Of a stretch of 21,257 nucleotides of DNA, positions 8,098 to 17,756 are shown piece after piece (position 1 is the stretch's first letter; the number at the start of each line of letters is the position of its first letter). The notes below the pieces were generated by a model, which saw only the letters and a list, made by a program, of their open reading frames with translations, made no database searches and was not told the DNA's origin. The translations under genes and the position numbers were made by a program. Source of the DNA: Bigelowiella natans CCMP2755 (Eukaryota; Cercozoa; Chlorarachniophyceae); NCBI GenBank assembly GCA_000320545.1, contig ADNK01002816.1, positions 1 through 21,257 on the forward strand, read 5' to 3'.

Positions 8098-8479
8098 TTA
8101 CTACTACTACTATCACTACTACTACTGCTACTACTACTTCTACTTCTACTTCTACTCCTTAGCTCTCACCTGGAACATGATGCTAGCTGCCCCGTTAACC
8201 TTCCGGCATATCAATTTGATGTCGCGTATTGCCTTTTCTCGGATCTCTTCGACGGTCTGATTTTTGGAAAAATGAGGGTTGAGAAAGATGCCAAGGCATT
8301 GCCTCCGAGTTGCTGTTTGATTTAGTTGAGACCTCCGTGCTAGTCTCTTCTGCGACCGCTCTCGTCCTTTTCCTGAATTCCCTCTTATTACTTTTCTTAT
8401 TATCTCCTTTTCGCTCGACGGTAGGCTTCAAATATCTTCGTAACACCTCCTGCACTTTAACCCGGGCTTCGTAGTCCAT
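3259..8479 (-). CDS. UVSSA: UVSSA-like transcription-coupled repair scaffold (VHS/ENTH-type N-terminus)
   Basis: Exons on the minus strand, all phases agreeing: 8479-8333, 8256-8170, 7931-7875, 7768-7691, 7487-7419, 7253-7186, 6929-6851, 6632-6492, 6191-5280, 4515-4321; then less certain 4053-3942, 3777-3719, 3554-3493, 3298-3259. The product is about 701 residues; human UVSSA is 709. The N-terminal half follows UVSSA closely: FQLRMHALD joined to IIDVLFTRSKGFR (pattern I(I/V)xxLFxRSxxFR), a PLPLPKAACLR loop, GRWYRLFG, then a helical LTELKNAFAL segment. A 304-residue acidic, Asp/Glu- and Gly-rich linker follows, ending DDELEEW. The next exon carries ENRAVFDVVRDL, then VSAWIRTL, as in the UVSSA middle domain. 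UVSSA bridges stalled RNA polymerase II, CSA and TFIIH in the nucleus. The C-terminal zinc-finger region of animal UVSSA was not found. An alternative end is the TAA at 4306. First exon to LEEW is well supported; the last four exons are inferred from phase and helix pattern. Confidence 0.75.
4263..4297. repeat. (TA)n microsatellite
   Basis: About 17 TA units just downstream (in the sense of the minus-strand UVSSA-like gene) of the exon ending near 4321, so inside the following intron or 3' region. Confidence 0.95.
4552..4586. repeat. (CA)n/(CG)n microsatellite
   Basis: Alternating purine-pyrimidine ACAC...CGCGCG...ACAC tract inside the intron that precedes the 4515-4321 exon of the UVSSA-like gene. 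CG/CA alternation of this length can adopt Z-DNA. Confidence 0.9.
4827..4914. repeat. Imperfect (TAC)n / (GTA)n trinucleotide array
   Basis: Degenerate TAC/ACT triplets over nearly 90 bp in intron 9 of the UVSSA-like gene. In the transcript sense the array reads as TAG/GTA triplets. A similar array sits in intron 2 (8064-8158). Confidence 0.85.
5011..5133 (-). CDS. Candidate alternative (stop-containing) exon of the UVSSA-like gene
   Basis: Inside the 764-nt intron between the acidic exon (ends 5280) and the 4515-4321 exon, a good acceptor CTAAACAG (5134) opens a phase-0 frame GSFSDDDEDEGESSRAAEKA, then RNTTQNEIIEHFGHRERPTA, ending in TAA at 5013-5011. The acidic content matches the preceding exon, and phase 0 fits its donor. 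Inclusion would end the protein before the conserved ENRAVFDVVRDL segment. No convincing donor follows within the frame, so it would act as an alternative terminal exon or be non-functional. Confidence 0.35.
   Translation of the reverse strand, partial: GSFSDDDEDEGESSRAAEKARNTTQNEIIEHFGHRERPTA
6306..6374. repeat. (CT)n then (TA)n microsatellite
   Basis: A CT tract (about 6306-6334) followed by a TA tract (about 6340-6374) inside intron 8 of the UVSSA-like gene. The donor of this intron is GTGAGT at 6491 and the acceptor ends GCGCGCAG before 6191. Confidence 0.95.
6725..6773. repeat. (AC)n then (TA)n microsatellite
   Basis: About ten AC units followed by about thirteen TA units, in intron 7 of the UVSSA-like gene between exons 6929-6851 and 6632-6492. 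Confidence 0.95.
7280..7310. repeat. (TA)n microsatellite
   Basis: About 15 TA units in intron 5 of the UVSSA-like gene, ending 27 nt upstream (sense direction) of the acceptor used at 7253. Confidence 0.95.
7476..7610. repeat. 25-bp direct duplication carrying a 3' splice site, flanking a compound microsatellite
   Basis: The 25 bp at 7476-7500 recur exactly at 7586-7610, 110 bp apart. Between them lie a C run (7512-7523), (CT)n (7524-7556) and (GT)n (7557-7588). In the minus-strand sense each copy contains the acceptor CCAAG followed by GTCATCGGGAC, the first codons of exon 5 (V-I-G). The exon therefore has two identical acceptors, at 7487 and 7597. Use of the outer one would add 110 nt and shift the frame. 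Confidence 0.9.
8064..8158. repeat. (CTA)n trinucleotide array
   Basis: Long CTA/ACT array with a few TCT, ATC and GCT variants. It lies directly behind the GTGAGA donor (8169) of intron 2 of the UVSSA-like gene, so the transcript carries a run of TAG/GTA triplets at the 5' end of that intron. Confidence 0.9.
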
Positions 8480-9192
8480 CGCAGGGCCGGTGGCGGTCTA
8501 GGCCGAGGCGGTCTAGATGGGGAAGTGTGCAGTGCCTTCGATGTTTTCCCGATGCTAGCTATTATTATCCCCTCTTGCGGGCGATTCCTTGTAAGACACC
8601 AGGAAGTATCTTCATCCGGGAAGTGTAGAGCTGTTCTGATCTTCCGCTTGCGGTCGGGGGGGGGGCCGGTTTAATTCCTCCCACCCCCAAACCGGATGGA
8701 CGGCGGTGGAGAAGGTCTTCGCCGGGTCCGCGTTAGAAGAGAGTAGCTTCGCAACACTTATGGCAACAACGGCCAGATTTTGTTGAATTTTACCTTAATT
8801 TATCCAACCGGAATTTTACCAGCTATTTACTTGCATTCAGCTAGACGTCTAGTGGTTTTCGCTTCTATTCGCAGGAAATGCGCATAGCACGAACGACTTT
8901 CTAAGACGCTCATACATACACGCTATGAAGTTTTGACTGTCTAAAAGTCACAATATTATTGCCGCGGCTTCTTTTTGTATTGGATACCCCACCAATGTTG
9001 TCATTGCCGGATATCTCAATGTTGTTTACTTAAAAACCCTGAATTCTTTTGGAGAGACAGTAAAGATTCAATAAAACTACCAAGTTAAACTGTTGTGAAA
9101 GACCGGTCTTTTTGGAAATAATTTTGAAAAAAAAAATTCGGGAGTTCTTGGATAGGGGAAAAAACGGAAGTTACGCGAAGTAACGTTCGAAA
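8480..9192. other. Divergent intergenic region
   Basis: This region lies between the start of the UVSSA-like gene (minus, ATG at 8479) and the first candidate exon of the plus-strand coiled-coil gene. No open frame with good splice sites was found. The left third is GC-rich with a 9-G run near 8657-8665; the rest is AT-rich. It presumably holds promoters for both genes, but no clear TATA box or other element was recognised. Confidence 0.5.
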
Positions 9193-9216
9193 ATGGCGGT
9201 TCGATACTCTCCAAGT
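9193..9216 (+). CDS. Possible alternative first exon (MAVRYSPS)
   Basis: An ATG in a good context (AAAATGG) gives MAVRYSPS followed directly by the donor GTATGT. The exon ends in phase 0, as does the proposed first exon at 9424-9450, so it could be spliced to the next exon (9703) as an alternative start of the coiled-coil gene. Using GTGTAT two bases earlier it could join an acceptor near 9411 and read through to the MTITPLWEK exon. Only eight codons support it. Confidence 0.3.
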
Positions 9217-9423
9217 GTATGTAGTCAGTACGAGGTTTGCGTGCGTTATCCGAGCGAGGGCGCTACACTGTAGAGCGGCGTAGATAAGGGAATTATTTAT
9301 TTAAGGGTTTAAATCTGTTGATCTGCCTGATCTTCAGGACCCACTGCACTTCTCGCGTATTTTGAGCAGGGGGGGAGTGCGCCATACGGAGGACTTTGTC
9401 TAAGAGGCCCTTTGTCAAATACA

Positions 9424-11370
9424 ATGACTATCACCCCTCTTTGGGAAAAGGTTAGGTTTCAACATATTTGGAAACCAGAGGCTCAGCTTTGATTTCGTAG
9501 CTCATCCACTTCCCCTGTTCTTGTAGATCCAAGCGCATTTAGCCGTCACCAATGAAACGAGCTTAAATTTCACGGTTGGTGAATTCCATTTGATAGTCGG
9601 AATACTCGTCATGCGCAACACACATTTCCTTCAAAGGATGAAAATAGGAATCCCGTAATATCCCTCCGCCCCCAACCCCCCCGAACGCCGTTTACATTGC
9701 AGGATACATTCAAAATGATCTCGTCCTCCAATCTAAACCTATCGGAGAAGGTGAGAATGCGTATGAGAATGGTAAACATAGTCATTGCCATATGGGGCGC
9801 CAACATTGTTTGGTGGTAGAAGTGTGTTTGGTTCCAACTAGTAGACTAATGTTTCTCTACACGCCGACAACAACATTAGGAAATCATTGACATATTCGAA
9901 GAGGCTGGTCACAACCCAAAGAGTGGTGATGAAAAACTCAGGTGATAAGTAGTAGTCGGAGAGTCTTAGCAATGCGATCAACTCGGACAGGCGCAAACGG
10001 TGAAGGGTTTTTTAACTACTCCGTCGAGATAGAAAATTTGCTGTGACAGAGTATGAACGGAGCACTCATGATATGATAGCTCATTTCCTTGACTCATTTG
10101 TTTATCAAAGGGTAAAATTACTCTTCGAGATCCTGATGGAAGATCCGCATAACTGTACGTAGTATAACCTTTCGTGTACCAAACAATACCATAAGATTAT
10201 TTTTTACAATGAGTTAGACTTACGTTTTCGATTTCCAGTCTAAACTTTCCGTGGAATATGCACGGATAGCACCCCCAGCTCAATAGTCCTTTATTATCGT
10301 TCCCATTTTTCTCTCAGGCGAAAAGCTTCTCTCAAATCTCGCTGATGTGCCCTCTCCAGCAGTGGTAAGTCACATACTTTCAGTGTACAATAAAAACAGA
10401 TCCAATGAGAAAGTAAATTTGGATGAAAGCTAAAATGTATCAAAAGATTCTATGATGTGATATACTACTGTGGTGCTGGTAACACCGAACCGGCATTTCG
10501 TCGTCCAAAACCATGATTCAATGCTGAACATCGAGCATTAGTGCTGTGCGGGCTAATGAGCAGCTGTCATCAATACGCATTTCTCTCTTTGCATTCTCCT
10601 GATTCAAAAGCAAAAGCTTCCGCAGTTTTGCTCATGCTTGAACCGAATATGATCTTCTTAGAGTCGTCCACCTGAAAGGGAAGATACGATGTCACCCTGT
10701 ATGGTAAATTACTCGTAGCAGATGCATCTTTAGCGTTTCGTAATAGAACGATTAGCAGTCGTAAAGCGAAGTAGCACGATACGTGCAGGAGGAGTTCTGA
10801 TGAGAAAAAAAATGTAGAAACGATGATAACATACGACAACACGCACCTCTGATTCTTTCAAGAAGCATTGGCCGGGATCTTTCATAGATGCTCGTTTTCG
10901 CAAGTCGCAAGTCGTGACATCTCCGCGGTTAACCGCATTCTGACAAATCAGGAATTTCGGAGGTCTCTGTCTGCTTTGGCAAGCACACAGCGCTTGAGGC
11001 GCTCCATGGGTAGTTGTCGTGATTTGTTGGCAGAGAAGGCAGTTCGTCGCAGGACGAGTAGAAATGTGAAGTCCAACATTTACGAGAGGGCCCACCACCG
11101 TAGATAGTGTTAAAGAAGGATGAATCTGACCAATGCGGCTAGCTTATATCATACAAATTCCACTCAACTTTGTCTCTTAAATCGTGATCTCTTCTCTTCC
11201 ACCTTTTTTGTCAGCCTCGGCATCGTTTGGCCACTTCTCCGATAAAGACCCCGGATCCCCAAGGTGGTCTATTCTGAAATGTTTAGTTTAGTCTTCTTCC
11301 CTCCTTCGTAGCAACCTTTCCATATCGATAACTTTTCTATGCGCTCAAGTTGAGCATAAACGCACGCGCA

Positions 11371-11409
<39 letters not shown>

Positions 11410-11715
11410 GATATATAACTAATCAGGTCTGGAGTCTTGACTCCTGAAATTACGAAGAGGTGAGGGCCGGCACCGTTGACTTTGGAGATACAACAGAGAA
11501 CAACCCACCTTCCACACTCATCATAGTCGATGATGAGTTGGCCAAGCTTCTCATTGTAGTACAAAGGGAGGAATCGTATTGACGGTTTTACCCAAGTGTG
11601 AGGGAAAGTAGCGATGCTTTAAGATTGGGCGATGCTTTCGGAAGAAATTCGATCATCTATTGTTAGTTTCTGGATCATTTATACTGGGGCATATAAACAC
11701 ACACACGCAGCATGC

Positions 11716-11754
<39 letters not shown>

Positions 11755-11940
11755 TATATGATATTTGTGATGTGTATATTTATCACTTCCTTCAGGAAAC
11801 GTTTGGGGGATTTCTTGAGGGAAAATGGTAGCATTGAGAGCTCATCTAATGTACGTTAAATGTCAACTAAAAGAATATAATCTATATCGAGTTTGGCGAA
11901 AAATATAAATCGTGCGGTGTATTGTGTGGGTAAGAGAGAG

Positions 11941-11983
<43 letters not shown>

Positions 11984-13570
11984 ATATTTGTGTATGATCC
12001 TACTCAATTTAAATAGAATCTTGTATGCGATGAAGTTGTCATTGGATTCTACCTTTGAAGTGGTGTTTGGCAGCAATACTGGCGTCGTCACATGATCATT
12101 AGTTCAGTTTCAATTCTTTTCTGAAATCAGGCTTCTGGAGATAACGACAGCGACGGGCCGATGCCGAGCCGCATGTAATAGCGAGGAGATTTAACTTAGA
12201 GCAGTCCAATTGATGTCCAACACGTTTGGCTCGGTTTCTCAAAGAAATAAAGGGGCACGATTGTATTCTGCTGTTGCGTTGTGTCTATCACGATAGAGAG
12301 TAGTAATTCATTGCATGTTTGGGGTTGTTGTTTTTTTCAGGTTAGTTCGGTGTAAGCGTGTTGGGATGAGATCTCCCGCATCATCGCAGAGGTGCTGTAG
12401 TTGTCTATTATTCTGTAAAGCCAGTTTCGCGGATGAAATTTGCTATCCCAGCTTACCATTTCCTTTCTCAATCGTATCGCATGTTTCCTTCCTTCTCTCT
12501 AACGCTGTAGGCTACTTGGCTCGCCGGGATTCAAAACCAATGTCCGGAGGTTGAGCGGCGAGAGCATCGATCTCATACGATACGCACACCCATCCAATCT
12601 GCAAGCAAACGCTGCGCGGCCGCTGCATCGGCTTCAATAGCTTCTAGTATTCTCGCCCGTCGTTTAAAAACAGTCGACATCGTCGTCATCGTTGTTCTTG
12701 ACATCGTTCCTTTGCATTATTGCTGCCTAAAAAAGATTAAGGGAGGAAGGGAAAAGCGGAGAGGCACTACAGATTGCGCTCCTTGAGGAGCAGATAGGAC
12801 GGTATTTCCTATCCTCCACCCCCTCCCCCCTCCCCTGCCTTACCCATAGTTGCGCGCAGTTGCGTGGTGATTTGCGAATGCGGAATATTTTTGAGATCGA
12901 ATATATATGTGGGGAAACCGATCATTTCTTCGTCAATTAGTCTGGCCCGCAAAGTTGACTCAGGAACAGACGCGATGAAGAAGGTTCGGTTTTTTTTTTT
13001 TTTTTAACCTTCTTTGCCATCACGCCACCACACCACACCGCCGCGCTTAGATGTAGTCTTTAAGCTTTGAATCCAATACCTTCGGCCGAATTCGGGCTCG
13101 GATAATACCGTCTAAGTCAGTTTGTGCTAGGATGTAATTTATGGGAATTTCGTCTGTGAAGTCATTATATTTCTTCCTTTAATTATCTGGGGAGTTGTGG
13201 GCTGGCCTCCTCTTATCCTTCGCTATTCGTTTTCTCTCTTTGATTTTGTAGGTCAAAGAGGAAAAGGATAAGCTTGTCAACCGTAATGTCAGCTTGAGTT
13301 GTAAACTCGAGGAAGCTTTAGGGAAGGTAATCCCTCAGTGTAAGATGCAACATGGATTTTCCACCCATTGACCGTTCATGCGTGATCGTAAGGTCCAAGC
13401 ATGTGCGCGCTGCTCTACGCATCATCAATCCGAATGTGTTTTATCTTGGCTTCTGATAACAATCCCGGTACTTTCTCACACTCACACAGCTGGAAATGAA
13501 GGAGGAAATGAATAGTAGACTTGGTGCCCGCAGCCAGGTCACTCTCCTCATATCAGATATGTCGCAATAA

Positions 13571-13612
<42 letters not shown>

Positions 13613-13889
13613 TATACAAGGATTTGGCAGCTTTTACACCTCACGAACTCGGCGCATGTGTAACTGTATTAAATATATAAAACTTCCTCGCTTATCTTCA
13701 AATTCTCTCATGTATACTCGTAGTATTTGACGGAGAGAAACTCATTTTCGGGTGAGCAAGAGTCAGCAAGCACGGACTCGCTGGCGCCGAGTAAAAGAAG
13801 TCTAGATGATTCGAATCTTCCTCGTGCCAAGAGCCATATGAGTGACGCAGAGGAGTTGAAAAGACAGTTCTTGGAAATGAAAAAGGTTG

Positions 13890-13931
<42 letters not shown>

Positions 13932-15937
13932 CCCCTGTGTGCGTGTGTATGTGTGCGCAAGTGTGATTAGTGTATACGATGTCAATTTGGGATGAGTGTC
14001 TCGTTTCCTTTGCTATTATCTATCCAATAATGCAGAAGGCACATGAAGCGGAGGAAGCTAACCGTGTTTTATCGGGGCAGCTAGATCAGGTACCATTCAT
14101 ACAGACAGCTATCATGATCTAAAGGATGATTTTGACTGTTATTATTCTAAACGCAACATTGTCATCGATATTGTTTATTACTGGTCTCATCGTTTTTTAT
14201 TGGTCCCATATCTCCTTCTCTCTCAAAGCATAAGACGCACGCACGCTGTTTATAATATATGCACAAAAGGCAACGAAGAAGATGGAGGCCGTGCAAGAAG
14301 AACAGAGATTGAATAAACAGATCGCGCAGGTATGCTTCTCATATCAGCTGAGACTTCGTGGCTTTGCGAAGTCCTCCGTATTTTCGCATTTTGAACCGCA
14401 CCACCAGATGTCAAGGATTCCTTTGCGTCGTTTACCCTTTTACGTTACGCAACTCACCCGATGCAAATATGTGTCTTGATATGAGTCGTTTCACTCTTCT
14501 TTACAGATACTGCAGATGAATCAAGAAATGAATGTGCGTATGGAAAGAATGGAAATGGTTATTATAATTACGACCCAAAAATTACCTGAAAAATGTTTGG
14601 AAGAAGCCTCCTAGTATTATTCACAACTTATGATATGATTGCGTATATTCGTTTCCTTAGAAATTTGCTACGATGATGGAGGAGGGCTTCAGCCGCAAGA
14701 GCAAAGGGACTGGAAGATGGCCGAATCTGGGAGTATTAACCGACCCTCTAATTTTAAAGAGGTCTGAATTCGATAAACATAGCAATCAAATAGCTTGGAG
14801 AAGCTTGGGATAAGGAGGAAATTATAGAGCTAGCGCTTGGCAGCACGACTTTGTGTTTTTCTAGTTTTTGGATGTCGCTCGATGCTCGAGCTGCATATGT
14901 GCGGAGAGAATGGGGCACCGAAGCTGCGGCCAGATTTATGCTTATGCAATCGCCAATGAATGGTTATGCGTTGTGGTGATTCACAGCAGGGGGGTGGGGG
15001 GGAGCAGATGACAGCCAGGCGGAAACCAATACAGCCTGATTTCGTCGGTTTTTTAATTTCACCATTGTTGATAAGGCCTTATGTGCATGCACGCCAGCTT
15101 TCTTCCCATGTCTGTTGGCTGCGTCGTCGGTGAGATGGGGTTTCTTTGTTGTACATGTCATTTTTAGTGCGTCCGAACCGAAAGTAGCGGAACACAAAGA
15201 AACTACCATGATAAGGTTGGCTCTTTTCCCTTTTCGAAAAGTACTGAAAGCGACGATGTGCCTCCATGGCATGATGACCCGAAGAAGCTCAAGGTTCTTC
15301 TTGCGCGAATATATCTAACGTTTTCTCTTTGTTGTGTTACTCCCCATTTTGGTTTCCCACCGTGCGTGAAAGCAGAAAGGGCACTACTCATCCTGACGAT
15401 AAGATATTCGGCATCGTCTCAAGAATCAACAGTAAAATCTATACCAGCCCAAACAAAAACTCGCAGAGATGCATAATGTTGTCCACGATGAGCACAACCG
15501 CGGCCCCGCAATTAATTTTGGGGGGAATCATGGAAGATGATGCGTGTTTGAGTGTTTAATAGTCGCTGGTGCATGTTCATATGACTTTCTTGGGGGGTCT
15601 TTGCGTCTCGGTGTCTTAAAATTGAATCGATGATGATGATGATGATAATAAATCAAAGGTTACCGTGACGAGGACAAATTAGATAACAAGCTCTTATACA
15701 CCGAACTCAACTCTGATTCCTTCCTCAGAGCCGCCAAGACGAGCTCGATGTAAACTACCGAGAGTCAGTAGCAGCAAAAGCGTTATTTCTTTTCCTCAAG
15801 ACCAGGAGAAAAGCCCCCATCTCCCCCTCCCCCTCTCTGTCTGCCCCCCTGTTCTCTCCTCGATCTCTGCTAACAAAACATTTCTCTCTTGTAATGCGCA
15901 GGAGCAATTATTGGATAAACCAAAATCCGGCTTTTAA
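9424..15937 (+). CDS. Unrecognised many-exon protein with coiled-coil segments
   Basis: Exons with consistent phases throughout: 9424-9450, 9703-9750, 9880-9941, 10111-10154, 10318-10364, 10679-10703, 10863-11099, 11215-11263, 11427-11459, 11796-11850, 12131-12174, 12341-12391, 12511-12549, 12941-12983, 13252-13326, 13490-13537, 13724-13885, 14036-14089, 14270-14329, 14507-14533, 14661-14761, 15168-15215, 15242-15293, 15380-15415, 15729-15749, 15902-15937. The product is about 507 residues. It begins MTITPLWEKDTFKM, has a helical region (SEKEIIDIFEEAG, then VKLLFEILMEDPHN), a basic part (RRSLSALASTQRLRRSMG), a Ser/Gly/Pro-rich middle (SDKDPGSPRSGVLTPE), then charged heptad-like helices (VKEEKDKLVNRN, LEMKEEMNSRLG, KRQFLEMKK, MEAVQEEQRLNKQ, ILQMNQEMN). 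It ends DELDEQLLDKPKSGF. No family is recognised; a cytoskeletal or scaffold role is only suggested by the coiled coils. The 3' end is uncertain: stops at 14813 or 15559 are alternatives if some introns are retained. The eight-codon exon at 10679 is the weakest internal call, but it is needed for phase. Confidence 0.65.
11374..11405. repeat. (TA)n microsatellite
   Basis: About 15 TA units in the intron just upstream of the exon 11427-11459 of the coiled-coil gene; the acceptor lies about 20 bp further on. Confidence 0.95.
11720..11749. repeat. (TA)n microsatellite
   Basis: About 15 TA units in the intron before exon 11796-11850 of the coiled-coil gene, with a short CA tract just upstream (11697-11706). 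Confidence 0.95.
11934..11979. repeat. (GA)n microsatellite
   Basis: About 22 GA units, interrupted once by GC, in the intron following exon 11796-11850 of the coiled-coil gene. Confidence 0.95.
13575..13609. repeat. (TA)n microsatellite
   Basis: About 17 TA units in the intron between exons 13490-13537 and 13724-13885 of the coiled-coil gene. Confidence 0.95.
13893..13928. repeat. (CT)n microsatellite next to a donor site
   Basis: About 18 CT units start 7 bp after the donor of exon 13724-13885, so the intron's 5' end is a pure pyrimidine tract. Confidence 0.95.
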
Positions 15938-16067
15938 GAAGTCGGAGTCGGCATCCGACCCAAGCACACTTGTTAGCGTCGGTACTAGTCTTGGAGCTAG
16001 CCTTGGAGCTAACGAGGCACAGGCGATGACCGAGTTGAAATCAAGCTGCAAGTGCTCCGTAATGTAA
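15903..16067 (+). CDS. Alternative open frame over the last exon ending in a CaaX-like tail
   Basis: The acceptor AATGCGCAG (15901) can also be read one base later. SNYWINQNPAFKKSESASDP continues through LGASLGANEAQAM to TELKSSCKCSVM and TAA (16065-16067). The last four residues, CSVM, again fit a CaaX box, with Lys and another Cys before it. No upstream donor of the required phase 2 was found, and the competing frame (EQLLDKPKSGF, stop at 15937) joins its neighbours better. A 55-codon open stretch is possible by chance. Confidence 0.2.
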   Translation, partial: SNYWINQNPAFKKSESASDPSTLVSVGTSLGASLGANEAQAMTELKSSCKCSVM

Positions 16068-16249
16068 TCTGTTAGTAGTTGCAAAAGGACTACAATGTGA
16101 GAGGAGGCTAGGCATGTGGAAGTAGGAATTCTTCGTGTTCTTTCAAAGAAATATCTCTGTACATTGCATCGGCGTGCCGTCAATATGCTCAGTTGGGTAA
16201 GTGCCAGTTGACCATGTACTACCTGGAATAAGCGCTGCTATAATTAGAC

Positions 16250-17560
16250 GCCAGCTCATCATCATGTAAACAATGCTAAGCATAGGTCTACGGGTTTTTT
16301 GTGTGCGCGCCAGCGTAGCACATAGCATCGAGCTACACAAGCATCACATAGCACGTGCATGGCACATGTGCGTCCATCGCAATTTGCACTTGTACGTGCA
16401 TGCACCTTAGGCCACTGCTGTAGACGCACGTAGCTAGCTAGGTAGCGCCGATCAAACACAAACAATGACAACTTTCGATCCCGACGGCCCACGACCTCTT
16501 TGTCATGTCTGGATCGGATCGGACTCTCTAATAGCTGTAGTACGTGCATGCGTTGGCATGAGACCACCATGAGCCATATGCTACCATGTTTGTGTCTGGA
16601 CATGCAAAGACTCGTGCTGTGTTGAGATGCCACATAAAATGAAATTAAACAATAATTGTGCATGTCTCCGCCGGTGTTTGTTGGTATAGCGAGGCGTTGC
16701 TTGAAAGCTTGCAATGCAGTCGTGAGATATTTGCGTGGTCGCATCGTCAACATTGTTCATTCGTATAAGCGTTCAAACTCGATTTGCGCGTCACATCTGA
16801 GCTAGCTGAGCTTTGCACATGCGCATGAACACAGGCATGGCTGGACTTTGTATACGTGCATGCACGTCCCTGCGGTGAACCTTCGCAAGTTCATGCAGAG
16901 CAGGCGCCGAATCAAAAACAATTAAGTGGCAAAAAGATGGCGGTACATTTTAGACCTATGCTACTCTGCTATGTAGGTGCAAGCTAGCATGGGGAAAACT
17001 CTAGCTGCACGATCAACAACAATGCTAGCGGCAACGAGCTAGCATGTGACTCTCCCTAGCTAGGGATGTGCACAGGGCTAGAACAGCCAGGTAGCTAGCA
17101 CTGCTAGCAAGTGCTGCCTACTGCTTCTTTGACATCAATTTGGACAGCACAAGTTAGCGATATTATGACAAATGCACACGTCATGCTAGCACACACCATC
17201 GCATATATGCAATGAGCATGACCTCTACATCATCTACATGACTAGGTACGTAGCTGTGATCGATCACGAGCAATGAGTCATCAATTGGATGATTGCTAGA
17301 TTACTCACACACCTCTAGACCTGGATTTAGCTACTTAGTAGTCTAATCTGACACATAATGGATCATTCGCACACTCTTAGCTTTGCGCCCCAACATGCAT
17401 CGTGCGTGTCGCACCATGCATGCTAGCATGCATGATATACGAACGACGCAGCTGCTGCAACATTGCATTGCGTGTGTACACACGTGTCTAGATGTAGTCA
17501 TTGCTAAGGCCTAGATTGCACCGATCGCTAGATTGTACACAAAGAAACCATCATGTTCTT
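16250..17560. repeat. Palindrome-rich island (GCTAGC / TGCATGCA words)
   Basis: This gene-free stretch is crowded with short perfect palindromes. Examples are the 20-bp CATGCATGCTAGCATGCATG (17415-17434), ACGTGCATGCACGT (16854-16867), TCCCTAGCTAGGGA (17053-17066), CGTGTGTACACACG (17471-17484), GTGATCGATCAC (17256-17267), GCATATATGC (17201-17210) and GTGCATGCAC (16395-16404). GCTAGC itself recurs many times (for example near 16436, 16800, 16984, 17023, 17040, 17092). No terminal repeats, tRNA or rRNA is visible. A minus-strand open frame at 16262-16753 lacks any recognisable motif. It separates the convergent 3' ends of the coiled-coil and glutathione transferase genes. Confidence 0.6.
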
Positions 17561-17703
17561 CAAAATTAGCTGATCAGGTCGTCGCCCCTACCCAACCTCC
17601 CCGCCGCCCCTTTCATCTATATTCGTATACTCGCGACGCGGCTCTGCAGCAAGAACAAACGAGCTTATTATAAGCGCGAAATCGGAATAAGAAGAGTGGC
17701 CAT

Positions 17704-17713
17704 AGAGAGAGAT

Positions 17714-17748
<35 letters not shown>
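17704..17748. repeat. (GA)n microsatellite
   Basis: GA tract of about 45 bp with small interruptions, ending 9 bp beyond the stop codon of the glutathione transferase gene. It would therefore be a CT tract in that gene's 3' UTR. Confidence 0.95.
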
Positions 17749-17753
<5 letters not shown>

Positions 17754-17756
17754 CGC

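Noticed and set aside
7704-8162. 152-codon plus-strand open frame ending in poly-Thr
   Set aside because: It covers exons 3 and 4 of the minus-strand UVSSA-like gene in antisense, and the Thr run is the intronic triplet array.
10570-10842. 90-codon minus-strand open frame with a good acceptor before VDDSKKIIFGSS
   Set aside because: The composition is plausible, but it overlaps an exon needed to keep phase in the plus-strand gene, and no partner exons were found on the minus strand. It remains a possible nested gene.
16262-16753. 163-codon minus-strand open frame
   Set aside because: It lies wholly in the palindrome-rich island, has no recognisable motif or splice context, and has atypical Cys/His/Arg-rich composition.
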